Shown here piece after piece: positions 7,477-16,048 of a stretch of 64,000 nt of DNA (its first letter is position 1; the number at the start of each line of letters is the position of its first letter). Both the position numbers and the translations under genes were made by a program. Origin of the DNA: CALMZY01 sp052033915 (GTDB taxonomy: Bacteria > Verrucomicrobiota > Kiritimatiellia > CAIQIC01 > JAGNIJ01); NCBI GenBank assembly GCA_052033915.1, contig JBPOJF010000013.1, forward strand, positions 1-64,000, written 5' to 3'. The notes under the pieces are model-generated. The model saw nothing but the letters and a program-made list of their open reading frames with translations, ran no database searches and was not told the DNA's origin.

Positions 7477-8679
7477 CTACCGCCCCTCCATCACTTCGGC
7501 AAGCACGGTTTCCAGCAGGTCGATTCCGTGATCCCAGGAGAACCGCTCCGCGACCATTTCCCGCGCGCGACGGGCGACGTTCGCCCGAAGGACCGGATCG
7601 CTCAGAAGAAGGTCGATGGTCTGCGCCATGATCAGCGGCTTGTCGGCCAGGAACCCGTTCTCGCCCTGTTGGATGGATATTCCTTCCGCGCCCAGGGTCG
7701 TGGAAACGACAGGAACCCCCGCCGCCATGGCTTGAAGAATCTTCCCGCGCATGCCCGTTCCCAGCCGGTTCGGGCAGACGAAGATCCGCGCGCGCGCGAG
7801 GTACGGACGAATGCTCTCCACTTCCCCCGTGATGATGATGCGCGGATCCTTCCTCGCGAGTTCCAGCATGTCCGGCCGGGGCCCGGGGCCGACGATGCAG
7901 AACGTGAGGTCGGGATACTTGACCTTCAGGCGCGGCCAGACAAAGCGGCAGAACCACATGACGGCGTCGCGGTTCGGCTCATCCATGTAGTAACCGGTGA
8001 ACACAAGCGCCTGCTCCCTGGCGGCGGGATCGCCCGGCTTGAAATGATCCGTGTCCACGCCGCTGGGAATCACCGTGACCCGCAGGTCCGGCGCGTTGCT
8101 CAGCACACCGAAACGCTCCTCGGCGGTCAGGACAAGAATCCGATCCGCATTCCGGTACATGTCGAACTCGTACCTCTGGAGGCCTTTCAACGCCAGCCGC
8201 TCCCGAAAGGCCCGCGGGGAAAAACCCAGCAGATCGAGCGCCTTCCGCCCGGCCACGGTGTGACATTGATGAACGGAAATCACCTTGCGGACGGCGGGCA
8301 GGTACGGGTTCCTGTGCAGGTACTGGCCCATCCCGCCGAACTCGGCCACCACCACGTCATAGCGCGTGCGCTCCACCATGTCGCCCACGCGCTTGAACAT
8401 GGCGGGAGAGTACAGGTCCGCGAAACGCGGCGGCACGCGCGAGAAGAAGTAGTCCAGAAGGCGACGGCCGGGCTTCGACTCGGGAGCCGGAATCGTCTCC
8501 AGTTCGAGCAGCGAATCGCGCAGCTTCGCGATGTGATCCGCGTCACCTTCTCGTGAAAACGCGGCCAGCCCGACCTGGTAGCCGCGCCGGATCAGGCGCG
8601 TGATCCGCTGGTACACAATCATATGCCCGCTGACAATCCGCTCGTGCGGAAAGCGGGAGGAAAGGAAAAGGACTTTCAT
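7477..8679 (-). CDS. GT-B fold glycosyltransferase (group 1 / family 4-like)
   Basis: A 400-residue cytoplasmic glycosyltransferase. The N-terminal Rossmann half begins MKVLFLSSRFP and has a loop for acceptor binding. The C-terminal half has the nucleotide-sugar site: VIPSGVDTDHFKP, IVGPGP, then GMRGKILQAMAAGVPVVSTTLGAEGI, with the EX7E-type region replaced by the glycine-rich GTGMRGKILQAMA segment. It probably adds sugars to a surface polysaccharide or glycan; the substrate cannot be told. It lies 2 bp downstream of the small gene at 8682-8933 and is presumably co-transcribed with it. Confidence 0.88.
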   Translation of the reverse strand: MKVLFLSSRFPHERIVSGHMIVYQRITRLIRRGYQVGLAAFSREGDADHIAKLRDSLLELETIPAPESKPGRRLLDYFFSRVPPRFADLYSPAMFKRVGDMVERTRYDVVVAEFGGMGQYLHRNPYLPAVRKVISVHQCHTVAGRKALDLLGFSPRAFRERLALKGLQRYEFDMYRNADRILVLTAEERFGVLSNAPDLRVTVIPSGVDTDHFKPGDPAAREQALVFTGYYMDEPNRDAVMWFCRFVWPRLKVKYPDLTFCIVGPGPRPDMLELARKDPRIIITGEVESIRPYLARARIFVCPNRLGTGMRGKILQAMAAGVPVVSTTLGAEGISIQQGENGFLADKPLIMAQTIDLLLSDPVLRANVARRAREMVAERFSWDHGIDLLETVLAEVMEGR

Positions 8680-8681
8680 GC

Positions 8682-8933
8682 TCAGCCCTGATTGCCGCCG
8701 GACTCCGCGACCAGGTCCATGAATTCATCGCGGGAAAGATCCTCCAGCCGCTTTCCGCGTTGATCGAGTTTCTCGTTGAGCTTGATGCAGGTTTCCTGGA
8801 GCCGCTCGTGCGTGCTCTCGGACCCGAGATAGATGTCGAAATTCCTGCCCCGCGTCACGCGCACATGGCCCTGCGCGTCATCCAGGCCGAGACCGAGAAT
8901 CCGCGCGCGCTGAACTCTGGATGGATCGTTCAT
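8682..8933 (-). CDS. Small conserved protein of unknown function
   Basis: An 83-residue soluble protein with no signal peptide, starting MNDPSRVQRARILGLGLD and ending in an acidic tail. The pattern LGLGLDDAQGHVRVTRG...GSESTHERLQETCIKLNEKL resembles small hypothetical proteins that I recall being common in planctomycetes and verrucomicrobia; this is recollection and unchecked. The second half is helical. The ATG at 8933 is preferred to upstream starts because a promoter (TTGCTT/TATGGT) lies directly before it. Its tight coupling to the glycosyltransferase suggests a shared process. Confidence 0.7.
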   Translation of the reverse strand: MNDPSRVQRARILGLGLDDAQGHVRVTRGRNFDIYLGSESTHERLQETCIKLNEKLDQRGKRLEDLSRDEFMDLVAESGGNQG

Positions 8934-8944
8934 CGGATGTCCTG

Positions 8945-8973
8945 ACCATATCCCGATAACGCGCGGGAAGCAA
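8945..8973 (-). promoter_or_regulatory. Promoter for the small gene and glycosyltransferase
   Basis: On the minus strand, TTGCTT (8973-8968) and TATGGT (8950-8945) are 17 bp apart. The predicted transcription start lies only about 5 nt before the ATG at 8933. Confidence 0.5.
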
Positions 8974-9081
8974 GACCGCGTCGCGGGATCGCGGCAATCG
9001 TTCACCCGGAAGGTTCCGGGCCGCGATATCAGGATTAGCTTGTCTGAAAGGCCCGGTCATGGCAACAATGCGGCGTTAAGC

Positions 9082-10440
9082 ATGTCTCTCACCGGCACAA
9101 CAAGATTGGCTCTCGCCGGCGGAATGATCGCGGTCCTCTGGGGGTCCGGCGCCGTCGCTTCGGCTGCTGAACCGGCGCTTGCGGACTGCGCGCAGAACGC
9201 CGCGTTTTTCTATTGGAAGGCCGCCTCGCTGGTCCAGGTCCCCACAGCGCGGGAGGAACTCGAATGGGCGGGCAAGGCGGACTTTGTCCTGCCCGGCATC
9301 TCCCCCGATTTTTTTCGTTCGGAGCCGGAACTGCTCCAATGGCTGTTGAGCAACATCGCCATGCCCGCGGCCCTGAACAGGGCCCGGACGTGCGCCATCA
9401 GCGAGTTCCAGATTCGCACGAGCGGCGATCCGTTTCTCGATCTCGGCCACCTGCCGCGACTGCGCGCGCTGACGCGCCGGGCGCACGCCACGGCGAAGGC
9501 GTATGAATTCGTCGACAACGAACCCGGCGCCGCCGCGATCTATGCGGCGCTCCTGAAGATGGTCCAACATCTCGACCAGGATCGCAACCTCGTCTCGGGC
9601 TCCGTGGCCATGGAACTGCTCGATCTCAATTTCTCGCATCTGGAAAGTTTCTTCAGCCGCAGCCCATCGGCCGAGGCCCTCGCGCCCCTGGTGGAGTATT
9701 TCGGCGCTCTCCCCTCGCCGGTCTTTCATCCCGACAAGTATCTGCGCGACGAGGCCCGCCGCTTCAGCGACTGGCTGCTCGCCGATCCGGCCCGTCCTGA
9801 AGAGCGCCTCAACCGCCTCTACCGGAACACCCCATCCAAGCCCGCCATCGAGAAACTCATGACGCTCGATCCGCAGAAGAAGAAGGAAAGGCTGAAAGGC
9901 TGGGTGGACGATTACCGCAATCAGATGCTGGAGCTTGCGGAGGCCATGGACCTGCCGTTCGCGGCCGGCCTGCCGCGCATCCGCCGCATCGACGAGCTGA
10001 CGGAAGCCGCCTCGTCCTCCCCGTCGGAATCCCGCAACAATCCGCTGGCGCCGTTGCTGATTCCGTCGGGAACCGATCTGTACGAGCGGTTCCTGCTCGC
10101 GGAGGCGCAGTTCCGCATGCTCCAGATCCTCTGCGCCGCGGCCGCCTGTCGCGCCGAAACGGGTTTCTGGCCCGCCGATATGGACGCGATCAGCCGGCAC
10201 GCCCGCCGGACGATGCCGAAAGACCCGTTCAGCGGCGAGCCATTCCACTATCGCCTCGACCGCGGCATGCCGATGCTGATCACACGCGTGCCGAAGCGAA
10301 TGGTGTCGGAGAAAAAACAGTCTCACACCGCGAATCTCAGCCAGCGTCTCCGTTCCGATGAGGACCGAACGGCGGATATGCGAAAAATCATTCGGGACAA
10401 AGAGATCCGCTCGATGAATGAGCGAATCCCGATGCAGTAG
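9082..10440 (+). CDS. Secreted protein of unknown function
   Basis: A 452-residue protein that I do not recognise. It starts with a signal peptide (TRLALAGGMIAVLWGSGAVASAAEPA) and continues as a mostly helical domain with W/L-rich segments such as FYWKAASLV and LDLGHLPRLRAL. The C-terminal part has DPFSGEPFHYRLDRG, a motif I associate with secreted planctomycete/verrucomicrobial proteins, preceded by YERFLLAEAQFRML. It is probably periplasmic. The ATG at 9082 places the signal peptide correctly; a TTG at 9040 is the alternative. It is followed by lipoprotein genes on the same strand with their own promoter. Confidence 0.65.
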   Translation: MSLTGTTRLALAGGMIAVLWGSGAVASAAEPALADCAQNAAFFYWKAASLVQVPTAREELEWAGKADFVLPGISPDFFRSEPELLQWLLSNIAMPAALNRARTCAISEFQIRTSGDPFLDLGHLPRLRALTRRAHATAKAYEFVDNEPGAAAIYAALLKMVQHLDQDRNLVSGSVAMELLDLNFSHLESFFSRSPSAEALAPLVEYFGALPSPVFHPDKYLRDEARRFSDWLLADPARPEERLNRLYRNTPSKPAIEKLMTLDPQKKKERLKGWVDDYRNQMLELAEAMDLPFAAGLPRIRRIDELTEAASSSPSESRNNPLAPLLIPSGTDLYERFLLAEAQFRMLQILCAAAACRAETGFWPADMDAISRHARRTMPKDPFSGEPFHYRLDRGMPMLITRVPKRMVSEKKQSHTANLSQRLRSDEDRTADMRKIIRDKEIRSMNERIPMQ

Positions 10441-10474
10441 AACCGATCGGCCGGCAAATGGCGTCATCAGCCAA

Positions 10475-10503
10475 TTGACGCTCCATCGAGGGCACAGTAA
10501 GAT
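10475..10503 (+). promoter_or_regulatory. Promoter for the BON lipoprotein gene
   Basis: TTGACG (10475-10480) and TAAGAT (10498-10503) are 17 bp apart. The position argues against translation from the ATG at 10507 and for the ATG at 10534. Confidence 0.55.
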
Positions 10504-10533
10504 GTCATGGATGGTTCAACCGGGGGAATCTTT

Positions 10534-10842
10534 ATGAACATGCTGCTTCGGTTTTCGCTGTTGACCGTTCTGGCCGCCGTGATGACTCTCGCCGGTTGTA
10601 TCACGATACCCGACGACTCTTCCCTGGCCCCCACGAGCGATGCGGAATTGGCGGGCGCCGTGCTCCAGCGGCTGGCCCAGGATTCGGTGACCGGAAGGTC
10701 CACGTTCAACGTGGAGGCGCAGAACGGCGTGGTGACCCTCTACGGTTCGTTGCCGGACAATACCGCGCGTGCGCGCGCCATCGCGATCGCCCGCAGCACG
10801 CCGGGCGTAACGGACGTGATCAACAAGATCACGCGGTGGTGA
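10534..10842 (+). CDS. BON-domain lipoprotein
   Basis: A 102-residue lipoprotein. The signal peptide ends in a lipobox (VMTLAGC), so it should be lipid-anchored on the periplasmic side. A single BON domain follows (AELAGAVLQRLAQD, VEAQNGVVTLYGSLPD, IARSTPGVTDVINKI), the fold found in OsmY and in secretin-linked proteins that associate with membranes. The ATG at 10534 has a GGGGGA ribosome-binding site at 10522-10527. The next gene, also a lipoprotein, starts 4 bp after the stop, so the two form an operon. Confidence 0.85.
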   Translation: MNMLLRFSLLTVLAAVMTLAGCITIPDDSSLAPTSDAELAGAVLQRLAQDSVTGRSTFNVEAQNGVVTLYGSLPDNTARARAIAIARSTPGVTDVINKITRW

Positions 10843-10846
10843 GCCG

Positions 10847-12004
10847 GTGCACCGGCGCCTGTTCCCTCCGATCCTCGGCCTGACCTTCCTGTTCCTGGCG
10901 GGATGCGCGGCGCCGAAATCGTACCGGACCTTTTCTGAAACGGCCCGCCGGCATCCCGAACAAAGCGCGGTCATCCGCGGTGTGCCCTCCTTCTCCGACA
11001 CAACGGCCCACGCCGATTTTGCGCCGCTGGCCGCCGTGCTCCAATTCTGGAATCAGCCCGTTTCGGCCGACCGCATGGAGCGGTGGTACGCCGATCGCTT
11101 AACGGCTCTCTCCGCCGAGGACCGGCCCGTTCTCTACGCCTGGGAGCGCGGGTTCTGGGCGTACGGTCAACCCGGGTCCGCGGAGACGCTCAAGGCGCGA
11201 CTGCGCGCCGGAATTCCCGTCATCGTGATCCTGCAACCCCGCGCGCTGGACGAAACCACACGGCATTTTGCCGTGGTCATCGGCTACAACGATGCCGAGG
11301 AGACCATCCTTTATCACGCCGGCGAACGGGTGCCCGTCGCCGCGTCCTTCGCCGATTTCTCCAGCGCATGGCGCACCGCGTTCAACTGGATGCTGACCGT
11401 GTGCCCGCCCGAAAAAATGACGTGGACGCCCGACCCCGTGGAACTCACCGTCCGCGGACAGTTCCACGAGGTCAACGGCCGGATGAAAGAGGCGGTTTCC
11501 GATTACGAAGCGGCCCTCGCCGCGGGCATGCAGAAAAGCAGTCTGCTGGTGCGGCTGGGCAACGGCTACCGATCGTTGGGCCACGCGGAGAAGGCGGAAG
11601 CGGCGTATCGGGAAGCCATCGCGCTCGACGATCACAACGGCCGCGCGTACAACAACCTGGCCTACCTGCTCGCGGAGCGCGCCGAATCGCTCGATGAAGC
11701 GGTGTCGCTCGCCCGGCAGGCCATGCTGCTGGAGCCGGCCAATCCGATGGTGATCGACACCCTGGGCTTCGCCCTGTTTCAGCAGGGCCGGTATCCGGAA
11801 GCGTGCGATGTCCTCGAGCGCGCCCGCGCCCGCGCCCGCTCATCTTCCCTGTCCGCGCAGACCGAGATCGGCCTGCGCCTGGCGCGGGCCCATGTCAAGG
11901 CAGGCAACCCGCACCTCGCCCGGGAAGTGCTGGCGGACGTGTTGAAGCGCAACCCGAAAGCAAGCCTGCCGCCGGACCTGCGGGAACTCGCGGACGCGCT
12001 GTAG
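10847..12004 (+). CDS. C39-like lipoprotein with TPR repeats, catalytic Cys missing
   Basis: A 385-residue lipoprotein (lipobox FLFLAGC, Cys20). The first half resembles the C39-like cysteine peptidase fold of PA2778-type proteins: a helix ADFAPLAAVLQFWN where the catalytic Cys would sit, then RHFAVVIGY with the conserved His (His140). In this protein the Cys position is Asp57, so peptidase activity is unlikely. The second half has at least three TPR units (about 205-370), including AYNNLAYLLAERAESLDEAVSLA and NPMVIDTLGFALFQQGRYPEA. It starts with GTG 4 bp after the BON gene. Probably a periplasmic scaffold or a substrate-binding pseudo-peptidase. Confidence 0.75.
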   Translation: MHRRLFPPILGLTFLFLAGCAAPKSYRTFSETARRHPEQSAVIRGVPSFSDTTAHADFAPLAAVLQFWNQPVSADRMERWYADRLTALSAEDRPVLYAWERGFWAYGQPGSAETLKARLRAGIPVIVILQPRALDETTRHFAVVIGYNDAEETILYHAGERVPVAASFADFSSAWRTAFNWMLTVCPPEKMTWTPDPVELTVRGQFHEVNGRMKEAVSDYEAALAAGMQKSSLLVRLGNGYRSLGHAEKAEAAYREAIALDDHNGRAYNNLAYLLAERAESLDEAVSLARQAMLLEPANPMVIDTLGFALFQQGRYPEACDVLERARARARSSSLSAQTEIGLRLARAHVKAGNPHLAREVLADVLKRNPKASLPPDLRELADAL

Positions 12005-12014
12005 CGTCCCTTTC

Positions 12015-12042
12015 TTGACCGCTTCCCGTCTTTGCGTTAGAA
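12015..12042 (+). promoter_or_regulatory. Possible promoter for the TPR membrane protein gene
   Basis: TTGACC (12015-12020) and TTAGAA (12037-12042) are 16 bp apart; the predicted start lies about 5 nt before the ATG at 12054. Confidence 0.4.
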
Positions 12043-12053
12043 CCCCTTTTCGG

Positions 12054-13280
12054 ATGGAACCCAACCACGATATCTATCGTAAAGAGGATCTTCCTCGTTT
12101 CACGAAACGGCGGCGGCGACGCAATTCCGACGCCGGCCGACCCTCCCTCGGAGCCCCCGTCCCGGGCCCCCGTCCCGAACCCGACCCCAGGGATACCCGA
12201 CGCGTGAGGATCGAGAACCGGGAACCCACCCCGCCCCAGAGCAACCACCACAGACGGACCGGCCGCCATGCCGAGCAAAAGAGCCGCCTGCTCTGGACCG
12301 CGCTGATCGGCATCTTCGCCGTCTACGCGATCTTCCTGATGATTTCCGTGGCGCGCGGGAAAAGCCATGTTGCGGCGGCGGTCAGCCAGGCGGCGGCCAC
12401 CAACCCGGGACAAGCCGACATCGCGGCGACCGGTTCGACGGAGGCCGTGGAAATACCGTTCAGAATCTCGGAGAAGATCGCCGGCTGGAACCGCGTGCCG
12501 GACACGCTGATCGACGCGCAATCGCTCGCCGACCAGGGAAAGGTTCTGGAAGCGCAAAACAAGCTTGAACGGGCGCTGGAAAACTCACCCCGCGTCTCGC
12601 GGCTCCAGATCAAGCTGGCGCAAATCCTGATTCAGAACAAACGCTACGACAAGGCGCGCACCCTTCTGGTCGATGTGCTCGAATCGAACCCGGAAGACTC
12701 CATGGCCCGGATGATGCTCGCCCGGGTTCTCGATTACCAGACCAACTATCCCTCTTCGCTCGCCGTCGCCAAGTGGATTCTCGAGACGGACCCCAATTCC
12801 ATCGACGCCAACGAAATCGCGGCCAACGCATACCTGAACACGGACCGCAAGGGACTGGCGGTTTCCCACCTGCGGAAAATCGTTCTCATTGAACGCGACA
12901 ATCCGTTCGCCAAGAACAAGCTCGCCATGACCTACACGCAGATGGGCGAACACGTCAAAGCCATCCAGCTCTTCAGCGAGTTGCTGGCGGACAACACCGC
13001 CGACTCCATGACGTACTACAACCTGGCCGTCTGCTACGCGAGAATGTCGGACGCCAACCAGGCGGTGGAAATCCTGACCCGGGCATCCGGCCTTTTCGGA
13101 CGGGATTTCGTCAGGAGCTGGCTGCAAAGCCCGGATTTCGACAACATCCGGGACAAACCCGTCTTCCTTGCCTTGCAGTCATCGGACGCCAGCCGCGGCG
13201 GCGCCAACGCCCCCGCCGAAAACCGGGCGACGGAAACCAACGTCCCGGCCGCAACGGCGATGGACACGCCTCCCGGATGA
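12054..13280 (+). CDS. TPR protein with one membrane helix
   Basis: A 408-residue protein. The N-terminal 80 residues are basic and proline-rich (KRRRRRNSDAGRP), then one helix (LLWTALIGIFAVYAIFLMISV) spans the membrane. At least five TPR-like repeats follow in the periplasmic part (for example AQNKLERALENSP, LLVDVLESNPEDSMARMMLARVL, and AIQLFSELLADNTADSMTYYNLAVCYARM). A low-complexity Ala/Thr/Pro tail ends the protein. TPR arrays mediate protein contacts; the partner is unknown. The ATG at 12054 is chosen over a TTG at 12015, which lies in a promoter-like sequence. Confidence 0.7.
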   Translation: MEPNHDIYRKEDLPRFTKRRRRRNSDAGRPSLGAPVPGPRPEPDPRDTRRVRIENREPTPPQSNHHRRTGRHAEQKSRLLWTALIGIFAVYAIFLMISVARGKSHVAAAVSQAAATNPGQADIAATGSTEAVEIPFRISEKIAGWNRVPDTLIDAQSLADQGKVLEAQNKLERALENSPRVSRLQIKLAQILIQNKRYDKARTLLVDVLESNPEDSMARMMLARVLDYQTNYPSSLAVAKWILETDPNSIDANEIAANAYLNTDRKGLAVSHLRKIVLIERDNPFAKNKLAMTYTQMGEHVKAIQLFSELLADNTADSMTYYNLAVCYARMSDANQAVEILTRASGLFGRDFVRSWLQSPDFDNIRDKPVFLALQSSDASRGGANAPAENRATETNVPAATAMDTPPG

Positions 13281-13305
13281 GGCGCAGGGTTTGCGGAGGC
13301 GCCGG

Positions 13306-13506
13306 TCACGCCGGCTTGGCGGGATCCGACTTGTCCTCTTGCGGGAATTCCGGCGAGTCGGGCGACGAACCTTCCTTCTGGCCCTTCTTGAATTCGCTCA
13401 GGCTCTTGCCGAGTGAACGCGCAATCTCGGGAATCTTCCTGGCCCCGAAGAGAAGCAACAGGACAACGAGAATCAGGACAATTTCCTGCCAGCCAAATCG
13501 CGACAT
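13306..13506 (-). CDS. tatA: Sec-independent translocase subunit TatA/TatE
   Basis: A 66-residue membrane protein with the standard TatA plan: an N-terminal helix (WQEIVLILVVLLLLFG), the FGARKIPEIARSLGKSLSEFKKG hinge and amphipathic helix, and a charged tail. TatA oligomers form the path for folded twin-arginine substrates. TatC is not in the window. It lies 7 bp downstream of the gene at 13514-13882 on the same strand. Confidence 0.92.
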   Translation of the reverse strand: MSRFGWQEIVLILVVLLLLFGARKIPEIARSLGKSLSEFKKGQKEGSSPDSPEFPQEDKSDPAKPA

Positions 13507-13513
13507 GGAAACA

Positions 13514-13882
13514 TCACTCCTTTCTTTCGTCGTCAGGCGAACGCACGACCTTCCTCATCACTTGCTTCACCGTATCGCCTTCCCGCGGCTCGCCCTCGAC
13601 CACATCCGCCGCGACGAACGGGAACCGTTCGGAGCCGTTGATTTTCACGCGGGCCACAACCGCCCCTTCGCGGCACACTTTCGCCTCCCCATCCGCTGAA
13701 GGCAAGCTCCCACATCGAATAATCACGTAGCCGTAGGCCGCGTTCACATGCATCACGCGGCCGATGGTAAACTCGACCTCCTTGACCGCGGCCGCGGGCT
13801 CCTGCGGATCGCTCCGTGCGGAACCCGCGACGGCCATCCCGCACACCAGAATCAATCCGTACACGATCTGGGTTCGGTTCAT
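13514..13882 (-). CDS. Secreted small protein of unknown function
   Basis: A 122-residue protein with a signal peptide (IVYGLILVCGMAVAGSA). The mature part has a beta-rich pattern (EFTIGRVMHVNAAYGYVIIRC, then AVVARVKINGSERFPFVAADVVEGEPREGDTV) that looks like an OB-fold or S1-like barrel reporting on a ribosome-like G-D-x-V turn. The function is unknown. The ATG at 13882 overlaps the stop of the upstream nth-like gene as ATGA, and tatA follows after 7 bp. Confidence 0.65.
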   Translation of the reverse strand: MNRTQIVYGLILVCGMAVAGSARSDPQEPAAAVKEVEFTIGRVMHVNAAYGYVIIRCGSLPSADGEAKVCREGAVVARVKINGSERFPFVAADVVEGEPREGDTVKQVMRKVVRSPDDERKE

Positions 13883-14541
13883 TTCAGCTTCTTTCGCGTC
13901 CGGGGAAGCCAGGATCGCAACGGGCACTCCGCGCACCGCGGCTTCGGCCGGCACAGGTCCTTCCCCAGCGCCACGATCAGCGCGTGATACTCGTTGTACA
14001 GCGCGACACGACGCGGGAGACCGGCCGTGAACACGCGGGCGATGTCGTCATACGTCGCGGCGGACCCGATCCAGCCGTGCCTCATCATAAACCGGCGCGT
14101 GTAGGCATCCACCACGAATACAGGGCGGCCCGCGGCGTACAAGAGAATGCTGTCCGCTGTTTCCGGGCCAATCCCGTTCACGTTCAGAAGCGCCTCGCGG
14201 AGCGCCGGCGTCTCCAACGCGAACAAGCGCCGCAGATCGCCGCCGAACCGGTCGAACATCATCTGTGTAAAGAAACGCAGGCGCCGCGCCTTGACGTTGA
14301 AGTAGCCCGCGGGCCGGATCCATTCCGCGAGCGTCTTCAGGTCCGCCTCGTGCAGGCGCCGGAGGTTCAGGGCCCGCGCCTTTCTCAGGCGGCGAATCGC
14401 CTTCTCCACGTTTGTCCAGGCCGTGTTCTGTGTCAGAATCGCCCCGACGATCACCTCGAGCCGCGTCCGCCCGGGCCACCAGTGCTGGGGACCGAAGGCG
14501 GCGTACAATTGTTGATAGACTTTTTTTACGGGCACATGCAT
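13879..14541 (-). CDS. Endonuclease III-related DNA glycosylase (HhH-GPD)
   Basis: A 220-residue HhH-GPD protein. The helix-hairpin-helix is VNGIGPETADSILLY and the catalytic Asp is in VVDAYTRR (Asp145). In place of the Lys of bifunctional Nth (usually GRKTA) there is Glu (GPETA), so AP-lyase activity is unlikely and a monofunctional glycosylase is inferred. The C-terminal cluster has only three cysteines (CRPKPRCAEC), one fewer than the four that hold a 4Fe-4S cluster. This fits the COG2231-type relatives of Nth rather than Nth itself. A GTG at 14562 is an alternative start. Confidence 0.82.
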   Translation of the reverse strand: MHVPVKKVYQQLYAAFGPQHWWPGRTRLEVIVGAILTQNTAWTNVEKAIRRLRKARALNLRRLHEADLKTLAEWIRPAGYFNVKARRLRFFTQMMFDRFGGDLRRLFALETPALREALLNVNGIGPETADSILLYAAGRPVFVVDAYTRRFMMRHGWIGSAATYDDIARVFTAGLPRRVALYNEYHALIVALGKDLCRPKPRCAECPLRSWLPRTRKKLK

Positions 14542-14621
14542 AGCCAATGACCTGCGGAGCACAGCTTGGCGCTCCCAGTTTCCCGTTTCAAGCGTCGAGG
14601 GTCAAGGATCTGCAACATGGG

Positions 14622-14650
14622 TTGAACGAATGGATGAATGCGTCTAGTAT
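14622..14650 (+). promoter_or_regulatory. Promoter for the beta-CASP nuclease / era operon
   Basis: TTGAAC (14622-14627) and TAGTAT (14645-14650) are 17 bp apart; the start would fall about 6 nt before the ATG at 14663. Confidence 0.55.
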
Positions 14651-14662
14651 GCCGTCCATTCT

Positions 14663-16048
14663 ATGAAAATTCATTTCCTCGGCGGAGTCGAAACCGTCAC
14701 CGGATCCCAGCATCTCGTCGAGGTCGGCGGCATGCGGGTCCTGCGCGACTGCGGGTTGTACCAGGGCCGCCGCAAGGAATCGCGCGAAATCAACAGCCGG
14801 TTCCCCTTCGATGTCGGCCGGCTCGACGCCGTCGTGTTGTCGCACGCCCACATTGACCACTGCGGCAATCTGCCGTCGCTCGCTCGCCGCGGCTACCGCG
14901 GCCCCATTCACGCCACGACCGCCACCGCCGCCCTTTGCGAGATCATGCTTCGCGACTCGGCGTACATTCAGGAGCAGGACGCCGCGTACTTGAACCAGAA
15001 GACAAACCGCAAAGGCCTCGAACCGATCATTCCCCTCTACACCGTGGCCGATGCCGAGGACGCGATCCGGCTTTTCCGCGGTCACGCCTACGGCGCTCCC
15101 CTGTCCCTCGGCCCGGGGCTCTCGGTGACGTTCAACGACGCGGGGCATATCCTGGGCGCGGCGCTGACCACCTTCACCGCCCGCGAAAACGGCCGCACCC
15201 TGCGCGTCGCCTTTGCGGTCGATCTCGGGCGCGCGAACCTTCCTCTGATCCGCGACCCGGACGTGCTCCAGGACATCGACGTCATGATCCTGGAGAGCAC
15301 GTACGGGGACCGCCTGCACGACTCGGCGGAGCAGGCGGACGAACAACTCGCGGCGGTCGTCGAACGAACCTACCGCCGGGGCGGCAAGGTCCTCATCCCG
15401 GCGTTCGCGCTCGAACGGTCACAGGAGATCATTTTTCTGCTGGCCTCGCTTTTCGAGTCCGGCCGTCTTCCGGAGATCCCGGTGTACGTGGACAGCCCGA
15501 TGGCCAAGGCCGTGTCGGACGTGTTCGAACGCAGCATTTCGTACCTCGACGACGAGTACCTGCAGTTGCGCGGGCGGATCGGCCGGGTCATGCACCAGCG
15601 ATGGCTGAAATACACGGCGTCCGTCGAGGACTCGAAAGCCATCACCACGTCCGACCAACCCTGCATCGTGATCTCCGCCTCGGGCATGTGCGAGCATGGC
15701 CGCATCCTCCACCACCTGAAGCACGGCATCGGCAACCCGAACAACACGATCGTCATCGTCGGTTTCCAGGCGCAGAATACCCTCGGCCGGCGACTGCTCG
15801 ACGGCGAAACGGACGTCCGGATTTTCGGCGACTGGTTCAGGAGAAAGGCCGATGTCGTCGCGCTGAACGCCTTCAGCGCGCACGCCGACCGGAACGAGTT
15901 GATCGAATACGCGCGGCGGGTGAAGCCGAACAAGCTCTTCCTGGTGCACGGCGAGCCGGGTCAACGGAAGGCGTTGGCGAACGCCTTGCGGCAGAACGGA
16001 TTCAAAGACGTCGTCGAGCCGTCGCAAGGAGAGGAGGTCGCTTTGTGA
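14663..16048 (+). CDS. MBL-fold beta-CASP RNA nuclease
   Basis: A 461-residue metallo-beta-lactamase protein of the CPSF73/YSH1-like bacterial group (COG1236). Zinc ligands are in SHAHIDHCGNLP and NDAGHILGA. The Asp of motif 4 is in FAVDLGRANLPLI. The beta-CASP insert carries ALERSQEIIF and ISASGMCEHGRILHHL, and the C-terminus has the conserved NAFSAHADRNEL and LVHGEP. Members cleave RNA endo- or 5'-exonucleolytically. The stop overlaps the era GTG (GTGA), so its expression is coupled to the 16S rRNA-processing GTPase, a functionally sensible pairing. Confidence 0.92.
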   Translation: MKIHFLGGVETVTGSQHLVEVGGMRVLRDCGLYQGRRKESREINSRFPFDVGRLDAVVLSHAHIDHCGNLPSLARRGYRGPIHATTATAALCEIMLRDSAYIQEQDAAYLNQKTNRKGLEPIIPLYTVADAEDAIRLFRGHAYGAPLSLGPGLSVTFNDAGHILGAALTTFTARENGRTLRVAFAVDLGRANLPLIRDPDVLQDIDVMILESTYGDRLHDSAEQADEQLAAVVERTYRRGGKVLIPAFALERSQEIIFLLASLFESGRLPEIPVYVDSPMAKAVSDVFERSISYLDDEYLQLRGRIGRVMHQRWLKYTASVEDSKAITTSDQPCIVISASGMCEHGRILHHLKHGIGNPNNTIVIVGFQAQNTLGRRLLDGETDVRIFGDWFRRKADVVALNAFSAHADRNELIEYARRVKPNKLFLVHGEPGQRKALANALRQNGFKDVVEPSQGEEVAL

